DNA of 64,000 bases. It comes from Symsagittifera roscoffensis (Eukaryota > Xenacoelomorpha > Acoela > Convolutidae). Shown here piece after piece: positions 53,036 to 64,000 of this stretch (position 1 is its first letter; each line of letters begins with the position of its first letter). The stretch is taken from the NCBI RefSeq assembly GCF_963678635.1, contig NC_087071.1, positions 43,883,095-43,947,094 on the forward strand. The letters are read 5' to 3'. A model generated the notes under the pieces. That model was given only the letters and a program-made list of their open reading frames with translations, had not been told where the DNA came from and did not search any database. The translations under genes were made by a program, and so were the position numbers.

Positions 53036-54015
53036 ATTTAGCAGGGTTGTTCTATGCATTTTTTTGTTAGCTGTTATTTGATTATTTTTTAGGCAGATAA
53101 ATTTACTTCATTTTTATTTGCTGTTGTTCCAAGAGTTATTTAAAAAATTTGTCAATGCATGGACTAATTGTAGCCTTCATTCAAACAAAAGTTCTGGGTA
53201 GCTTTTAACTGGTCCTGATGATTTTAAAATTTTAACTCATCAGGGTGTTCAATTGTGAAAATCGATTTGAAAAAATTGATAAGATCTCAGTTTTTTCTGT
53301 CTCATTTGTTTCAAAAAGTTTGCAACCAATTGATGTAAGGCTTTTTGGTCTGTAGTTGTCCGCCACCGGTTACATTAGTTTCCTAAAAATATAAGTCATG
53401 TGCTCCAGTTTCCCTTCTGCGGGTAAGTTGCTGTATTCCCAACTTTTAGTCAATATTTTTTTCAAGGCTTGGATTAATTGTAATCTTAACTCAAACAAAA
53501 TCTTCGGTTGGATTTCATCTCGTCCTGTTAATTTTGAAATGTTAGTCACGTCTAACTGCTCTTTTACTGTTTGTTTCGTAATTTTTCCGTAGCTAATTTG
53601 ACAAATAATGTTTACTTCTGGGAATTTTCACTCACCAGATGGTTCATTTGTAAAAATCGGTGATAAAAAAAAATTTTAGGATCTGAGTTTTTTCTGTCTA
53701 ATTTTTTTGTTAACGTTCCACCTGTTTAAACAATCGCTGGGAAGGCTTTTTCTACTACAGTTTTTTCTCTCATGTACGTAAAACGTTTCTTTGTGTCAAC
53801 TTCAATTCTTTTGATGTACTTTTTTCAGTCTCCGACAGTTTGCTCTGGTGGCTGCTCTCACTGCATTTCGTTTTTCGTCGTAATTCAAGTAGTTAACTAT
53901 TTTTCTAGACCTACAAAACTTGTTCCAAGCTTATTTTTTTAAATTCATCATTTCTCTTTCTAATCTCGAGAGGTAAAATCTTCACGTTTCTCGGTTTAGA
54001 TTTGACAGTGCTATA
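53036..54015 (-). pseudogene. second LINE copy: RT and linker fragments with the empty LTR target site
   Basis: Parallels 24060-24916 joined to 49898-50150: atttagcagggttgttctat at the left, an RT block at 53398-53592 antisense, then tttttctctcatgtacgtaaaacg at 53762, where the first copy has the LTR element. The endonuclease part is missing. It shows what the locus looked like before insertion. Confidence 0.75.
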
Positions 54016-55924
54016 TATTTTTAAAATTACAACCTCGTCCGTTGTCACTTGAATTCATTTCATTGAGTCGAGTTTGTAGTTCTTATTTTTGTGCCGAGCT
54101 GGGTTCCAAATAGTATTTATGTTTTCTGCTTTAGCTTTATCTAAAGCAATTACATCGAGTGGGTAACTTATATTATGAATTAAGTTCAAAAACTTCTGAT
54201 GTTTTTCTTGTGCAAGTGTGTCAACGTTCGTGTACCAGAACTATGATTTTCCTGCCTCTCTATTTTTTCTTGACTTTCGAAATTTTGCAATCCGCAAAGC
54301 AGATGCAAAAAAATACCTTAATCTTGATTGTTCAAATTTTTTGCTCTTTTAATTTTGTTTTCACATTTCTTCTTTTTCCTTCAAACTTCAGTTGGGACTG
54401 ATCTCGAGGTTTGAATTTCAGCCAGTTGGCCATATGAAAGCAGAGTCGGTCAAATGGGACTAATCTCGAGGTTTGAATTTCAGCCAGTTGGTCGTATGAA
54501 AGCATATATTATGTGCCAGTGGGTCATATGAAAGCAGCTTTTTTGATTTTTGCTGCATAAAGAACTTTTGAAATCTTCAGAATGACCACGTCATTTTCAA
54601 GTTTTCAGAATTAACTCAGATAGAAAGTCAGAAAATCAGAACAGCCGAAATTACAATTGCGGAAAAACTGACGAAAAATCAGTCAAAAGTCAAAGTATTA
54701 ATTGCAACTTGACGAATAACAATCAACTTGAGTAGAGCGTCTTATTCCTTATAGAGAGCAACAAAAGAAGATTCGCGAGTGCTACACATAGAGAAAGATG
54801 AACGATGATGGGCAAGTTTGCCAACTCAAATGACTTAATAGTCCACAACTTATTGAAATTTTCTAGAGTTAAACTTGTTATTTAATTCAAACTTCTACAC
54901 TTATAAGAGTTATATTACTTGATAATGTCTGAGACTAGTTCCAGAGTGGTTGTCTTGATGTGAAAACTTGAATTTAATTACTGGAGTGCGTTTTACACGG
55001 TAATGCTAAGGTGAGGCGAGACTACTGTCCAAAAAAAACTCTTGAGGTTCCAGCCCTGTTTTTTACGCCGTTCGCTTGTTTTAGGTTTTTATATGCCTAC
55101 CCATGGGAGCCTACTAAATTCATCTATTTTGGTAGTAGCCGTGAGCCAGACGGTCATTTCTGTAAGCCTAGCCTTGTTTTGGGATAAAAAAAAACTTTCA
55201 AACATTCGAATTGACCCTGTCATGCTCAAGTTTCTCGCGACAACTGAAAATACAAAATAAATTAGATCAGATGATTCTAGACATTTTTGCGGGAAAATCG
55301 ATAGAAATTACTAGAGCAAAATTGCTATTCGCAGTTTTACGAGAATCTTTAGTACGAGTAGAGTTGTTTTGTTCCTGATAGAGAGAATCGAGAGTTCGAA
55401 AAAAGAAGTGCAATTGATTGGTAGAAAGTGAAACTCGACTGTGAAGGTGGTCAGCCGAAGCTGCTCAATGGTCTAGGGAACAAAACGTCTTGAGCAAAAC
55501 AAATTTACTTAAAACTCCTTTTAGAGTTATCTTAGTTACATCCAGTGGGTGCTTTATATGCCAGTCGGTCATATTTGGAAGTTTGACCTTGAGCAACGAG
55601 AGAAATATGATTTTGAGGCGAAATGGAATTTTGCAAAAATTCGAATTGAATATGTCATGCTCAGTTTCCTCGCGACAACTGAAAATCTCAGGAACATAAA
55701 ATCAGAACAATCGAACTACAATCGCGGAAAAGCGTGGAAAAAGCAGCGGGAAATTGCAATTCGCAATTTCCAGAGATAATATCACACTAGAGTAGAGCTG
55801 TCTTATCCTAGAACAGAAGGCAGAACAATTGCGAACAAAGAAGAGAAGAATTAGAAGTGGACCAGAGTGAACCTTTGACGGAAAGGTGGACAGCCGAAGT
55901 CTCCCAATGGTCCAGCCCTAAAAC
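54016..55924. repeat. dispersed repeat X, copy 2, with a partial third copy
   Basis: Collinear with 51035-53035 but without the internal 384-bp duplication. A further partial copy begins near 55545 and runs up to the solo LTR. No gene is supported. Confidence 0.7.
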
Positions 55925-56809
55925 TGTGACATTCGACCAGAATGGACGAAAATGCAGATTCGAATTTTTAGCAGCTAGACTTCCGAATTGGCAGTTTTGA
56001 AGGATTAGCAGTGTTATTGGAGCGATTAGCCAAACGGTGAAGGCTAGAATATTCTGGTGTTTCAAAATTTTAAATTTTCAAAGTATGACGTCATATTTCT
56101 GAGAAACGTGAGAAACGACCATTTTGGCAGAAAACCGAAATGAAACACAACACACAACAACGAGAAAACTTAGAATCGGAATTAGAGACGAGCAGAAATA
56201 GCAGATACCGTTCAGAGTTGCAACTATTGTGTCGCTACAATAGTTGCAAGGCCATAGCGAACAACGGTGAAGGGTGGAAGACAGCCTTCCGGAAGGAGAA
56301 TAAGAGACTTATTTCCCCGGATTCAAGAATCCGGAGGGGTCTCTGGACTGAAACTCATAGCATTTTACATAAACTTTTAGCTTCCCTATTATGTCCTGAA
56401 TTGAATTTAATTAACATCTGAATTCATTTTGCTAGGATGAGAAGCTAGGAGCTGGGGGAAAGGGTTGATTCATCTTCGATGGAGATGATGATTTTTATCT
56501 ACTGAACAAAAACAATAATATTTCAATAAATAGTAGTAGCCTTGATTTTAGGAGTGACCTCATGGTCTGGTGATACTGAGACCCAGCCATGAGCTCACTA
56601 TTTCTGCATGTAATTAAGTTAATTTGAGCGTTCTGGTCGAAGCCGGAGAACAGTAACGTTTTTGTCGACCCGATGTTGAAAGGACCACCAAAAGAACTGG
56701 CTTGGTAGAGACGGTGAAAAGCATGTAGAGCTCTGTTTAGACGTTCGCCAGTCGTGTTAGGACCTAGCTTTATTTTCCGTCGATATGTATCTTCCGGGCG
56801 AATGTTACA
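55925..56809 (+). repeat. inverted solo LTR, subfamily A
   Basis: 885 bp, TGTGACATTCGACC to CGAATGTTACA, i.e. the same LTR in the opposite orientation to the giant element, with many substitutions. No PBS or PPT adjoins it and no 5-bp target duplication is evident (flanks taaaac and atttc). It is probably a solo LTR left by recombination. It keeps the 13-bp stem and the CCGGATTC palindrome. Confidence 0.85.
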
Positions 56810-57690
56810 ATTTCAATTCTGAAGTTAAAAATCATTTCTCGAGCTGGAACCTATTGATTCAAAACTTCTCAAGTTAAACTTAATTCCATTGATGCTAGAG
56901 TTGCTGATTAATTTAGTTACTCCAATTCTCGAGTGTGCCGGTATGTGAGGACGCAAATTAGATTTCTTGAGTGTGTTTTATATTTGTTATGTTGAGGTGG
57001 GGGAGAGTTTTAGTTTGATCCATCTGAAATGGATCAAAGTTCCACTGTGTAATAAAAAGTAACTGTACGGACTGTTCCGACCCTGTTTTAACGGCGTTCG
57101 CGTATGTTGGGTATTTTGAGACCTAAGTATGGGGACGTTCTTAGTTTCTAGAGTGGGGGGGGGGGGGGTATTTTGGTAGTGGCCTTTAGGCTGTAACGAG
57201 GGTTTTAGTCTCATGTCGCAAGTGAACCGAATTGGCTCCGACCGTTCGAGGCAGAAAAACACAAAAGATAGTGTCCCTGACTCCTGAGCCAATGGTTATA
57301 GGGCGTATTTTTCTTTAACCTCATATGTGACTTAAGTAGGCGACTGTTACATTAACTTTTTCAGCATTCATACTCTCCTATGTTTGTTTCGGTGCTACCT
57401 TTTCTATCTCGTACTTTTTTTTCCAACTGTAGTACACTTGACCAATTAAGAGTTTTTAATTATTTTTATTTCTTTATTTTTTCAACATCTCTTTTGGCGT
57501 TAAATGAAGCTGATTGTGGTCTGTTTATTTGGTTATCTGTTATTTGGTTGTCTTAACCTTCCATGTCAATTCTTGATAATAGCTTTCGTATTAAGTTTTT
57601 ATCCTTGTATTTTCTTGTTTTGGTTTCACTCGCCGTACTTTCCTTCGCTCTGTAGATGATTATTTTTTTTTACTTTGTTTTTCTATACAC
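56810..57690. repeat. relics of repeat X and of the LINE 3' region
   Basis: 56810-57200 resembles the gtgcgttttacacgg / gttccagccctg part of repeat X. A G tract (about 12) lies near 57157. 57540-57690 matches the LINE 3' region at 23630-23760 (accttccatgtcaa, tttcactcgccgtacttt). No gene. Confidence 0.6.
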
Positions 57691-57768
57691 AATTAACTGA
57701 AACGCTTGCTGATCATGATGGTCTTATGCCTTTGACAGGCCCACCCAGGAGCGCCATAAAAACGTCTA
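57691..57768 (-). other. short leader remnant with primer binding site
   Basis: Carries the PBS 15-mer at 57742-57756 and the same 12-nt gap to LTR B as in the intact element. Beyond about 70 bp the sequence turns into LINE, so the rest of that element is deleted. Confidence 0.65.
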
Positions 57769-58651
57769 TGTAACATTCGCCCAAATACTACACAGCGACG
57801 GAGCGTAGAAAAAGTACCTATTAACGACTGGCAGGCATCAGTTACCTTAATCCTACTCGTTTTTCACCGTCTCAACCTTGCCAGTTGATTTTCTGGTCTG
57901 TTTAGGGCTAAGTAAAAAGTTAATATTTTTAGGCCATCAGTCAAACGACTTTTGATCAGCTTTCGCTTACATGCGTACACAACCACATCGCTGAGTCTCG
58001 GATCCTCAGACTACGTGATTGCTATTAAAAACACGGCTCGAACAACCTATTTTAATATGTTTTTGTGTGACAGTTTTATAATAAATCCATTGGAGATGGA
58101 TTGACCCTTTCCTCTTTCTAGCTACTCATATTCTAAAATATCAAATAATACCGGTGTTAATTCAGACTTCTACGACATCCAAGTAGCTACAAAGTTAGTT
58201 TTATATAGTCCCTTCACATAAAACAGTCTCTGGAGGACCAAGCCTCCGCTCCCGTATTCTTCCTGAGATAACGTTCTTATCTCTCCCAATTTGTGGCACG
58301 GGAGGGTTCCGTGGAATATTCCTTCCCCACTGAAGCTTCCTTCTCCACCAATTTCGACTGCTAAGAGTATTATCGTGTGTTGTTGCCACGATAAGAGGCT
58401 TCGTGTTTTTCGTCTCTTGTGCGACCGTTTTCCACAATATTTGTCGTTGTTCTGTTTTTTCGTCCTTTTTCGACAAAATGGCCGTCTTTTTCTATTTCTC
58501 AGAAAAATTCACTCATCAATCAAAATTTTGAAAATAAAATTTTTAGAATATTCCTACCCTCCTTCGCAATACTTTTTCGTTCCTAAAGCCTTTATTCGTT
58601 TTATTTCGTGTCGCCGGAAGGTTGCGCTGTGCCATCTGGCAGAATGGCACA
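57769..58651 (-). repeat. LTR B, diverged subfamily
   Basis: 883 bp, TGTGCCATTC to GGCGAATGTTACA on the minus strand. Shares ends and some blocks with the 921-bp LTR (aacattcgccc, gatggat, a proline-rich C block) but is otherwise strongly diverged. It has PBS sequence on one side and PPT sequence on the other. Confidence 0.85.
58370..58394. promoter_or_regulatory. 8-bp stem-loop in LTR B
   Basis: TTATCGTG, a 9-nt loop, CACGATAA. It lies where LTR A has its 13-bp stem but with unrelated sequence. Confidence 0.45.
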
Positions 58652-58665
58652 TACTTCCCGGACAA
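58652..58665 (-). other. polypurine tract of the subfamily B element
   Basis: TTGTCCGGGAAGTA on the minus strand, directly next to LTR B. Shares TTGTCCGGG with the intact element's PPT. Confidence 0.65.
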
Positions 58666-59421
58666 GTCCCATCAATGTCCCTATTGATCGCATAACACCG
58701 GGTTATCGTCAAGTAGTGTTCCAGTTCTCTGTAATCAATCTTACAAATCGCAAAAGAAAATGAAATTTATCTAATCCACCTCAACTCACTACGTGTTCAC
58801 AAATGGCATCATACTACATTTCACTGCCTTTCAACATTTTCACAAAATTTGCACCATGAGGAGTGTCCTAGATAAAATTTCTTTTCTGACTACTTCCGTC
58901 CTCTTGCCATAAAACTTCTTTTCGCTCTTTGTGATTAAAAAATGGGACGTGGCACGGCCACGCACCCGTTAAAATTAACCTAACATCACTCACCAAGTAT
59001 AATCAGTTATTTATGCGGTCCTTCAATATTAAAACTAAGAAACTCTGTGGCTAGGAAAGTTATTGAGTTACTCACCCTTCTCGGGCGAGTTTACTCAAAC
59101 TTACCATGTCGCCACACAGTGAAATTGTGTCCTACACAGGTTAAAAACTTCAGTCATGTTTAAATAGGTAAATATACTCACCTATGTTCTATATATATAC
59201 ATAAATAGTATAACTAAAATTCTCTTTCAACAATTTTAACAATTGTAACAATTTTCAAAGTTCGGTTTGACCAAAATAAATCAAAACAAAAAGTTTAACA
59301 AGTTCAATAATCAAAACTTGGTTGATTGGTTCAAGTTTTAACACACAAAGACAATCAAGTTTTTTCTCCTTCTCTTCTCTTCTTTGCTCACGTCTTCACT
59401 TGTTCTCTTCGTTCATAATCT

Positions 59422-61326
59422 TCATTCCATCGCTTCTCCATTCTGATCTTCAGCTTCGCTGTCTTCTAGGACTTTCTCCAGCATGTCCATGGAGTTGCGG
59501 GCCGTGCCCCAACTCTCCTGTTCCAACAGCCTCGGTCTGCAACAAGGTAGCAAGTCCACATTCACCTTTTGATCCCGGTTCCTGCAAAAGCTGTTGTGAA
59601 GACATAGGCTCACATTTCTTTCTAGGTCAGTTCTTAAGACCTCTTTCTTCTCATCTTCAGTTACACAAGGCGCTCCAGCTACCCGCTTCACCGCCGTGGT
59701 GACCGCGTTTCTGTGCGTCAGGAATGCTCTCTTATAGGCTCCCGGTCCTATATCTAGCTGGAAAGATTGATAGGCTTCCGTGTTCCTCGACATGTGACGC
59801 TTCGCGCGTTCATACATCCATGATGTCATCACTGCACGGAACCAAGGTATCAATCTTTGCCTTGACCATATTCTTTCAATGGCTTTGGGTATTCTCAGAA
59901 CCTTGCAGGTGGTTCTGAAAAGATCCAATTCACGACTCATCTTCACGTTGCTCAGCTGCTCAGGAGTCGGCACGGCCGTCTCCTGTTCACTTGTGTCCGC
60001 GTTAGCCTCCAACCATCTCACTGCCAGCATGGCACTAACCACCACGATTGACACCTGTTGATTCTGATCGGGCAACCCCGTAGAGTACAACTCCTCCACG
60101 TCCCATACTAGCATCAGATTCCCGCGTTTGTGGTACCACAACGTCTGCGCCAAGCAGTGGCAAGGATACTCCCCATGGGTATTCACTATGTTCCTTCGGG
60201 TCCGATACCCTGAGGCTCCCAGCAACGGTTCCACCTCCATCAGAATTCTGTGTAAATCGTCTTTCTCTTCTATGGTGGGGAATTCAGTGGGTAACGCTCC
60301 ACTCGCTTTCTGCTTCTGGAACTCACTCACATTATCTTCGTTCAATCTCAGAAACTCTTCACCCACTACGTTTTGCAACTCGCCTTCAGATCTCTTCGGG
60401 ACTGCCCGAAAGATCTTTGCTAACAAATCATATGACCTCTCCGACATTCTGACCAACCTCACGCACTTTGGCACAGAGAAAAGTTGGTCAATCAACACCT
60501 GCTGCGTCCTCGCATCCATCACCACCATGTGCGTAGGATACCTACTATTGCAATATGGCGCGGAGCTTGAACCCACCAGATATTTTGAACCAGTAGGTTT
60601 ATGATATGCTTCACTATCCTTCAGATTCATTTCGTTTTCCAGAGCTTCTCGCCAGCCTCCGATCTTCTGCTCTGTCTGCAATGCTCCAGGGAATACTTCC
60701 ACGCTGAGGGACGTCACTAGCTCATGGGCACGCTCCAGGCGCTCAAGCGATTCTATCGAACTCGTCATGCTACAAAATCCCAAGGCTGCAATCAAGTTTA
60801 CATCCGTCACCCCATGACAGTCTGCGACCAACTCCATGCCACTCTTATCCGACATGCTCAATCTTCCGCACAATCGTGCCAGTTGTCGATGCTGCTCGCT
60901 CAGCGTAATCAGGCAGTGCCCCAAGTTGCAAACATGTCCTTCCATCCCACTATGTTGAGCCAAGCATGCGCCTTGCTTCAACCAATTGCTCGATGGACTT
61001 TCCTCGGGTAGCTCCGTGGATGGATTGTTCTTCCGCTTTGTCAACCTCATGACAAGCAGATGGTGTATCATGGCCAGATCATGTAAACTCGCGTCATCAT
61101 CCAGGTCTAACGTGATATCCGCCGTCATGTCCCAGATTAAACCGGCGTTAGGATGAGGACACCAAGAAGGGTTCATGAGTTCCCACATCGTTACTAGACT
61201 GGTTTTCAAGGGACCGTCCCAAGAACCACAATCAAAACTCACTTGCCCCTTTAGCTCGGGAACCGAGGGTTCAACCACTCGTTCTTCCAAGATAATTCCC
61301 AGCTTGGGTTGTTCCACCATCAGCAT
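59422..61326 (-). CDS. ORF5 homologue, subfamily B (634 codons)
   Basis: Aligns with 26658-28736 from PKLGIILEE onward to the end (SLCLHNSFCRNR, LPCCRPRLLEQESW). ATG at 61326 is internal to the protein: the conserved YFDYEQ block upstream is in frame, but its link to AYNPFVNEEA is broken by about one base near 61390. The cysteine patches CLAQHSGMEGHVCNLGHC, EYPCHCLAQTLW and SFCRNR are conserved with ORF5. Family unknown. Confidence 0.8.
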   Translation of the reverse strand: MLMVEQPKLGIILEERVVEPSVPELKGQVSFDCGSWDGPLKTSLVTMWELMNPSWCPHPNAGLIWDMTADITLDLDDDASLHDLAMIHHLLVMRLTKRKNNPSTELPEESPSSNWLKQGACLAQHSGMEGHVCNLGHCLITLSEQHRQLARLCGRLSMSDKSGMELVADCHGVTDVNLIAALGFCSMTSSIESLERLERAHELVTSLSVEVFPGALQTEQKIGGWREALENEMNLKDSEAYHKPTGSKYLVGSSSAPYCNSRYPTHMVVMDARTQQVLIDQLFSVPKCVRLVRMSERSYDLLAKIFRAVPKRSEGELQNVVGEEFLRLNEDNVSEFQKQKASGALPTEFPTIEEKDDLHRILMEVEPLLGASGYRTRRNIVNTHGEYPCHCLAQTLWYHKRGNLMLVWDVEELYSTGLPDQNQQVSIVVVSAMLAVRWLEANADTSEQETAVPTPEQLSNVKMSRELDLFRTTCKVLRIPKAIERIWSRQRLIPWFRAVMTSWMYERAKRHMSRNTEAYQSFQLDIGPGAYKRAFLTHRNAVTTAVKRVAGAPCVTEDEKKEVLRTDLERNVSLCLHNSFCRNRDQKVNVDLLPCCRPRLLEQESWGTARNSMDMLEKVLEDSEAEDQNGEAME

Positions 61327-61544
61327 TCCAGTTTCTTTAATCCGTTCAACCCAGAAATTGAGTACTATGACTTGCTCATAGTCGAAGTACGCTTCCTGGC
61401 TTCTTCATTCACGAAGGGATTATACGCCATCCCCGGTCTGCCAGACACATATTGGAACGACTTCAGTTTTCCTAGTGTTGCAAAGTCTTTTTGTCCCTTG
61501 ACTGCTCCAATCAACTCCCGGTTCACTTTCAATTCTTTGTTAGA

Positions 61545-63707
61545 TTATCTTCTCACTTCTTCCAACTTCCGATAGCTCTCCATGTCATTCGACTTCCTAT
61601 TTGGTACAGTCAACGGCATATCCTGATATAGTTCCAGGAGTGCCCTAAGGAAGTTCCTTTCGCAATCAACTCCCTTTTGCCGAATGATCTTTATACATTC
61701 TCCCAAAACAGGAGTGGGGATACGATCCACCACGAACCTGACAAAGCAAAGGGCATCCTTACGATTAGCCCATGCTATCGCAGAATCGTCTTTTGAAATC
61801 AACGCTCGCAGAGCTTCCATCAACTCCAGCTCCTGTTCCCGTGATATCGAATCATTACTGGCTTCATATTCCGCCTTCTTGATGCCCATCAAGCACCAAG
61901 CCAACCGTACTTGCAGGTCAGTTCTCGTGCACGGATGAGCCAGGTACGCTGCCACCGTCGCAGGTGCATGCATCGTCTCGTCGAAGTATCTCTGGAGGGC
62001 CGCCCTCCAAGAAATTTCTAGTAGTTTTTCCAATCCGATTTCGTTCGCTTCAGAGGACATTACTGTGCCGTATTCTTTCCGATTTAAGTTTGAATTCTCC
62101 GTAAGCTCTTTCAGATATTTCTGCATGGCTCGCTTCTCGCTCCAAGCCATCAGGTGCCCTCTCGCGGAGTTTATCGCTTTCAACATCTCCACATAACACC
62201 CTGCTGGATCTCCCATGTGGACCGATTCCGGCACAGTGACTCGACTGTACTCGACCACGTCGAGTTGTCCTTCCAGTTTCAACTTGGCCATGTTGGTTCG
62301 CGAGGGCCTGTAATCTTCAAGTCCTCCAGATCCACATTGACTGATGATCTCCATTTCTAACTTAGTGTCTGCCAGGGTTCGTGCTGTCTTCTCTGATTTC
62401 ATGGCTGTCGTGGTCAGACCTGCCAAGAGCATAGGGGGTATCAGGTTTTCTTTTTCTCCCCCGGTCAGCGTCGCACCATCTCCTTGCCCGCTCTCGCCTG
62501 AACGACCTGCGCTCGTCAGAGAGGCCACCACTGCGCTGGCTTTCGACTTCACCACTCTCGGGTTCACGGCTCGACTTCCTGTCTTCCCTTTTAGTCGCTT
62601 CAGCCCCTTTCTGGCTCGTCTAACGGGTAATTTCTTTGTGACCTGCTGATCATCGGCACTCTCTTCTGTAACTGACTCGGTCAGAACATCCGACTCCATG
62701 GAGTTCACTATTTTCTCCAGGACCTCACGCATGATGGCTTGGTTCAATCCCACCTTCATTATGGACTGCGTCCCATATCGTCGTTTCACGTCCCATGACC
62801 TTTCCATGAAATTCACTCGGCTCCAGGTTGCCCCTGTCTTGCCTTCTAACTCACTTTGATACCTCTCCCATTCCTCTTCCGGTAGCGTACTCAGGAAGGA
62901 TACCCTCATTGATTCTTCAATTTTTCTCCTCCTCGGTGACTCATGGAGCAATCTTTGCGGATCCCTGTCTCGGCATTCTCTCGCCTGGCTTATTGGGTCT
63001 ATCGGGGATAAGTCGGCCGACGCCTCCTTTGTTGGGGACATGAAAGACGATGGCGTCATTAGCAATAGACTCCCATCGATTTCCCAATCGTCGTCTTCAC
63101 TGAGCCGGTATTCTAGCAAGTCTCTCTCCAACGCTCCTAGATCCGTCTCACCCGGTTTTCCCGTCTTTCCCTCGATGTCGTTATCGTTATCGTCCTGATC
63201 CATCAATTCATCGTCATCTGCATCAGGTTTCGGCTTGGGTCTTGAAGGGCCTTGTCGTGTGTCTATGCCCGAGTCCGGCCGAGCCGGTACGGCCATGTCT
63301 CCTGCGTGATAAAACAATTCATCGTTCACCAGGAATTCTACATACTCCTCGCCATGTGGTGCCAGGTCCTCTATTGTTATGTATGAGCCTCCTCTGCTCT
63401 CCTTTGCCACTTTCAGCATCACTAATTTCACTTCTTCTGACCACTTCAGTCTTGATAAGTCATCTGTGGGAGCATACACTTCGTTCCACATTTCAGCCGA
63501 GACCTCTGGTCTCCTGGAAGGTAGTGCCTTGATCTTTTTCCTACTCCAAGCATCAGGAAATGAGAAGTCAAACGTGTGCGCTGCTGCAACATTCCAGCTG
63601 ACGAAGCGCGGCTCCATCCCTTCGCTCCACTTCAGCATTCTCTTCTCTGCATCACGAGCGGCTCCGATGCGAGGGGCAATGACGGGAGATGTGACTCCCA
63701 ACAACAT
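61545..63707 (-). CDS. ORF4 homologue, subfamily B (up to 720 codons)
   Basis: The frame from ATG 63707 is open; by comparison the real start is more likely MEPRFVSW at 63617. It shares LSTLPEEEWERYQ, YGTQSIMKVGLNQAIMREVL and AYLAHPCTRTDLQVRLAWCLMG with ORF4. An early TAA at 61545-61547 replaces the Phe codon of ORF4. Beyond it the same frame continues SNKELKVNRELIGAVKG and FQYVSGRPGMAYNPF into ORF5 sequence. So this copy too was once continuous with ORF5. Confidence 0.8.
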   Translation of the reverse strand: MLLGVTSPVIAPRIGAARDAEKRMLKWSEGMEPRFVSWNVAAAHTFDFSFPDAWSRKKIKALPSRRPEVSAEMWNEVYAPTDDLSRLKWSEEVKLVMLKVAKESRGGSYITIEDLAPHGEEYVEFLVNDELFYHAGDMAVPARPDSGIDTRQGPSRPKPKPDADDDELMDQDDNDNDIEGKTGKPGETDLGALERDLLEYRLSEDDDWEIDGSLLLMTPSSFMSPTKEASADLSPIDPISQARECRDRDPQRLLHESPRRRKIEESMRVSFLSTLPEEEWERYQSELEGKTGATWSRVNFMERSWDVKRRYGTQSIMKVGLNQAIMREVLEKIVNSMESDVLTESVTEESADDQQVTKKLPVRRARKGLKRLKGKTGSRAVNPRVVKSKASAVVASLTSAGRSGESGQGDGATLTGGEKENLIPPMLLAGLTTTAMKSEKTARTLADTKLEMEIISQCGSGGLEDYRPSRTNMAKLKLEGQLDVVEYSRVTVPESVHMGDPAGCYVEMLKAINSARGHLMAWSEKRAMQKYLKELTENSNLNRKEYGTVMSSEANEIGLEKLLEISWRAALQRYFDETMHAPATVAAYLAHPCTRTDLQVRLAWCLMGIKKAEYEASNDSISREQELELMEALRALISKDDSAIAWANRKDALCFVRFVVDRIPTPVLGECIKIIRQKGVDCERNFLRALLELYQDMPLTVPNRKSNDMESYRKLEEVRR

Positions 63708-63794
63708 CCTCCTTATCGCTGGATATCGAGGGCATTGGTCCGGCAGCGGCCTGGACCCAGAAAACCACGCTTGCTGGTTCTCTTTCGCGTGTGC

Positions 63795-64000
63795 TTAGGC
63801 TTCTGGCAAGAGTGGGACTCTCATAGCCGCTCCTGTATCCTTCACTACTGGCCTCAAATTCCAAAGCTTCGGGTTAAACTGGATGTGGGAAAGGTCCTCA
63901 CGGCCCATTCGGCACTTGAAGTGGTTGTTGAAATCCATCAACACCCAACCTGGCTCCGCTATTCTTCCGAACAGCCTATCGTCGCTGGTAAGTCTGGGAA
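63795..64000 (-). CDS. ORF3 homologue, C-terminal end only, subfamily B
   Basis: The partial frame reads LTSDDRLFGRIAEPGWVLMD, then PKLWNLRPVVKDTG, matching the ORF3 tail (LMSEDLLFAKISEPEMTVIN, PKLWNLRPYDKTNG). It ends in TAA at 63795-63797, about 30 codons before the RRMLLG block that in the intact copy lies just before the ORF3 stop. The 5' part is beyond the window. Confidence 0.7.
   Translation of the reverse strand, partial: PRLTSDDRLFGRIAEPGWVLMDFNNHFKCRMGREDLSHIQFNPKLWNLRPVVKDTGAAMRVPLLPEA

Larger units (their letters stand above)
58652..64000 (-). mobile_element. internal 3' region of a subfamily B giant element, cut by the window end
   Basis: Contains a 3' UTR (58666-59421), then homologues of ORF5, ORF4 and the end of ORF3 in the same order and orientation as the intact element. 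Proteins are alignable but clearly diverged. It carries at least two stops and one frameshift, so it is an older, probably inactive copy. Confidence 0.85.

Overview
The window looks like AT-rich, intron-poor invertebrate DNA dominated by nested mobile elements. A nematode host is my best guess, inferred from AT-rich non-coding DNA, short introns ending in TTTCCAG-type acceptors and the style of the LINE and Ty3/gypsy proteins. No complete ordinary host gene is recognisable.

Layout. 1-5.5 kb is an array of related repeats, including two exact-period 701-bp units. Embedded in it are exon-like blocks with splice borders: one encodes a transmembrane helix with a basic tail, the other 36 codons in phase 0. 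5.5-10.4 kb is mostly featureless AT-rich DNA with one doubtful small gene. 10.4-16.1 kb is a decayed plus-strand copy of a giant LTR element that has lost RT, RNase H and integrase and carries a 440-bp TIR element with a 9-bp target duplication. 16.6-24.9 kb holds LINE fragments in both orientations, a tandem array with a 1.16-kb unit and a foldback element.

The centrepiece is a 24,981-bp LTR retroelement on the minus strand (24917-49897). It has 921-bp LTRs differing at two internal positions, a PBS, a PPT and a 3.4-kb leader studded with a short GACCCCTCCGGAT-like motif. ORF A is gag-protease-RT-RNase H (2017 aa). It ends in a TAATG overlap with ORF B, which encodes integrase and, at its C-terminus, a domain resembling a TARG1-type macrodomain. 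In the place where env would sit are three more reading frames: ORF3 with a full SGNH-hydrolase motif set, then ORF4 and ORF5 of unknown family. Comparison with the two other copies in the window shows ORF4 and ORF5 were one frame, split here by a 7-bp tandem duplication.

The element sits inside a minus-strand LINE (endonuclease and linker to its right, RT to its left). A second copy of that LINE at 53-54 kb preserves the empty target site. Further right are an inverted solo LTR (55925-56809) and a second, divergent subfamily B element. Its LTR is at 57769-58651 and its ORF5, ORF4 and ORF3 homologues run off the right edge of the window.

Working model: gag packages the leader RNA, ORF A and ORF B provide reverse transcription and integration, and ORF3-5, together with the macrodomain, form an accessory module of unknown function that has been kept in at least two diverged subfamilies.
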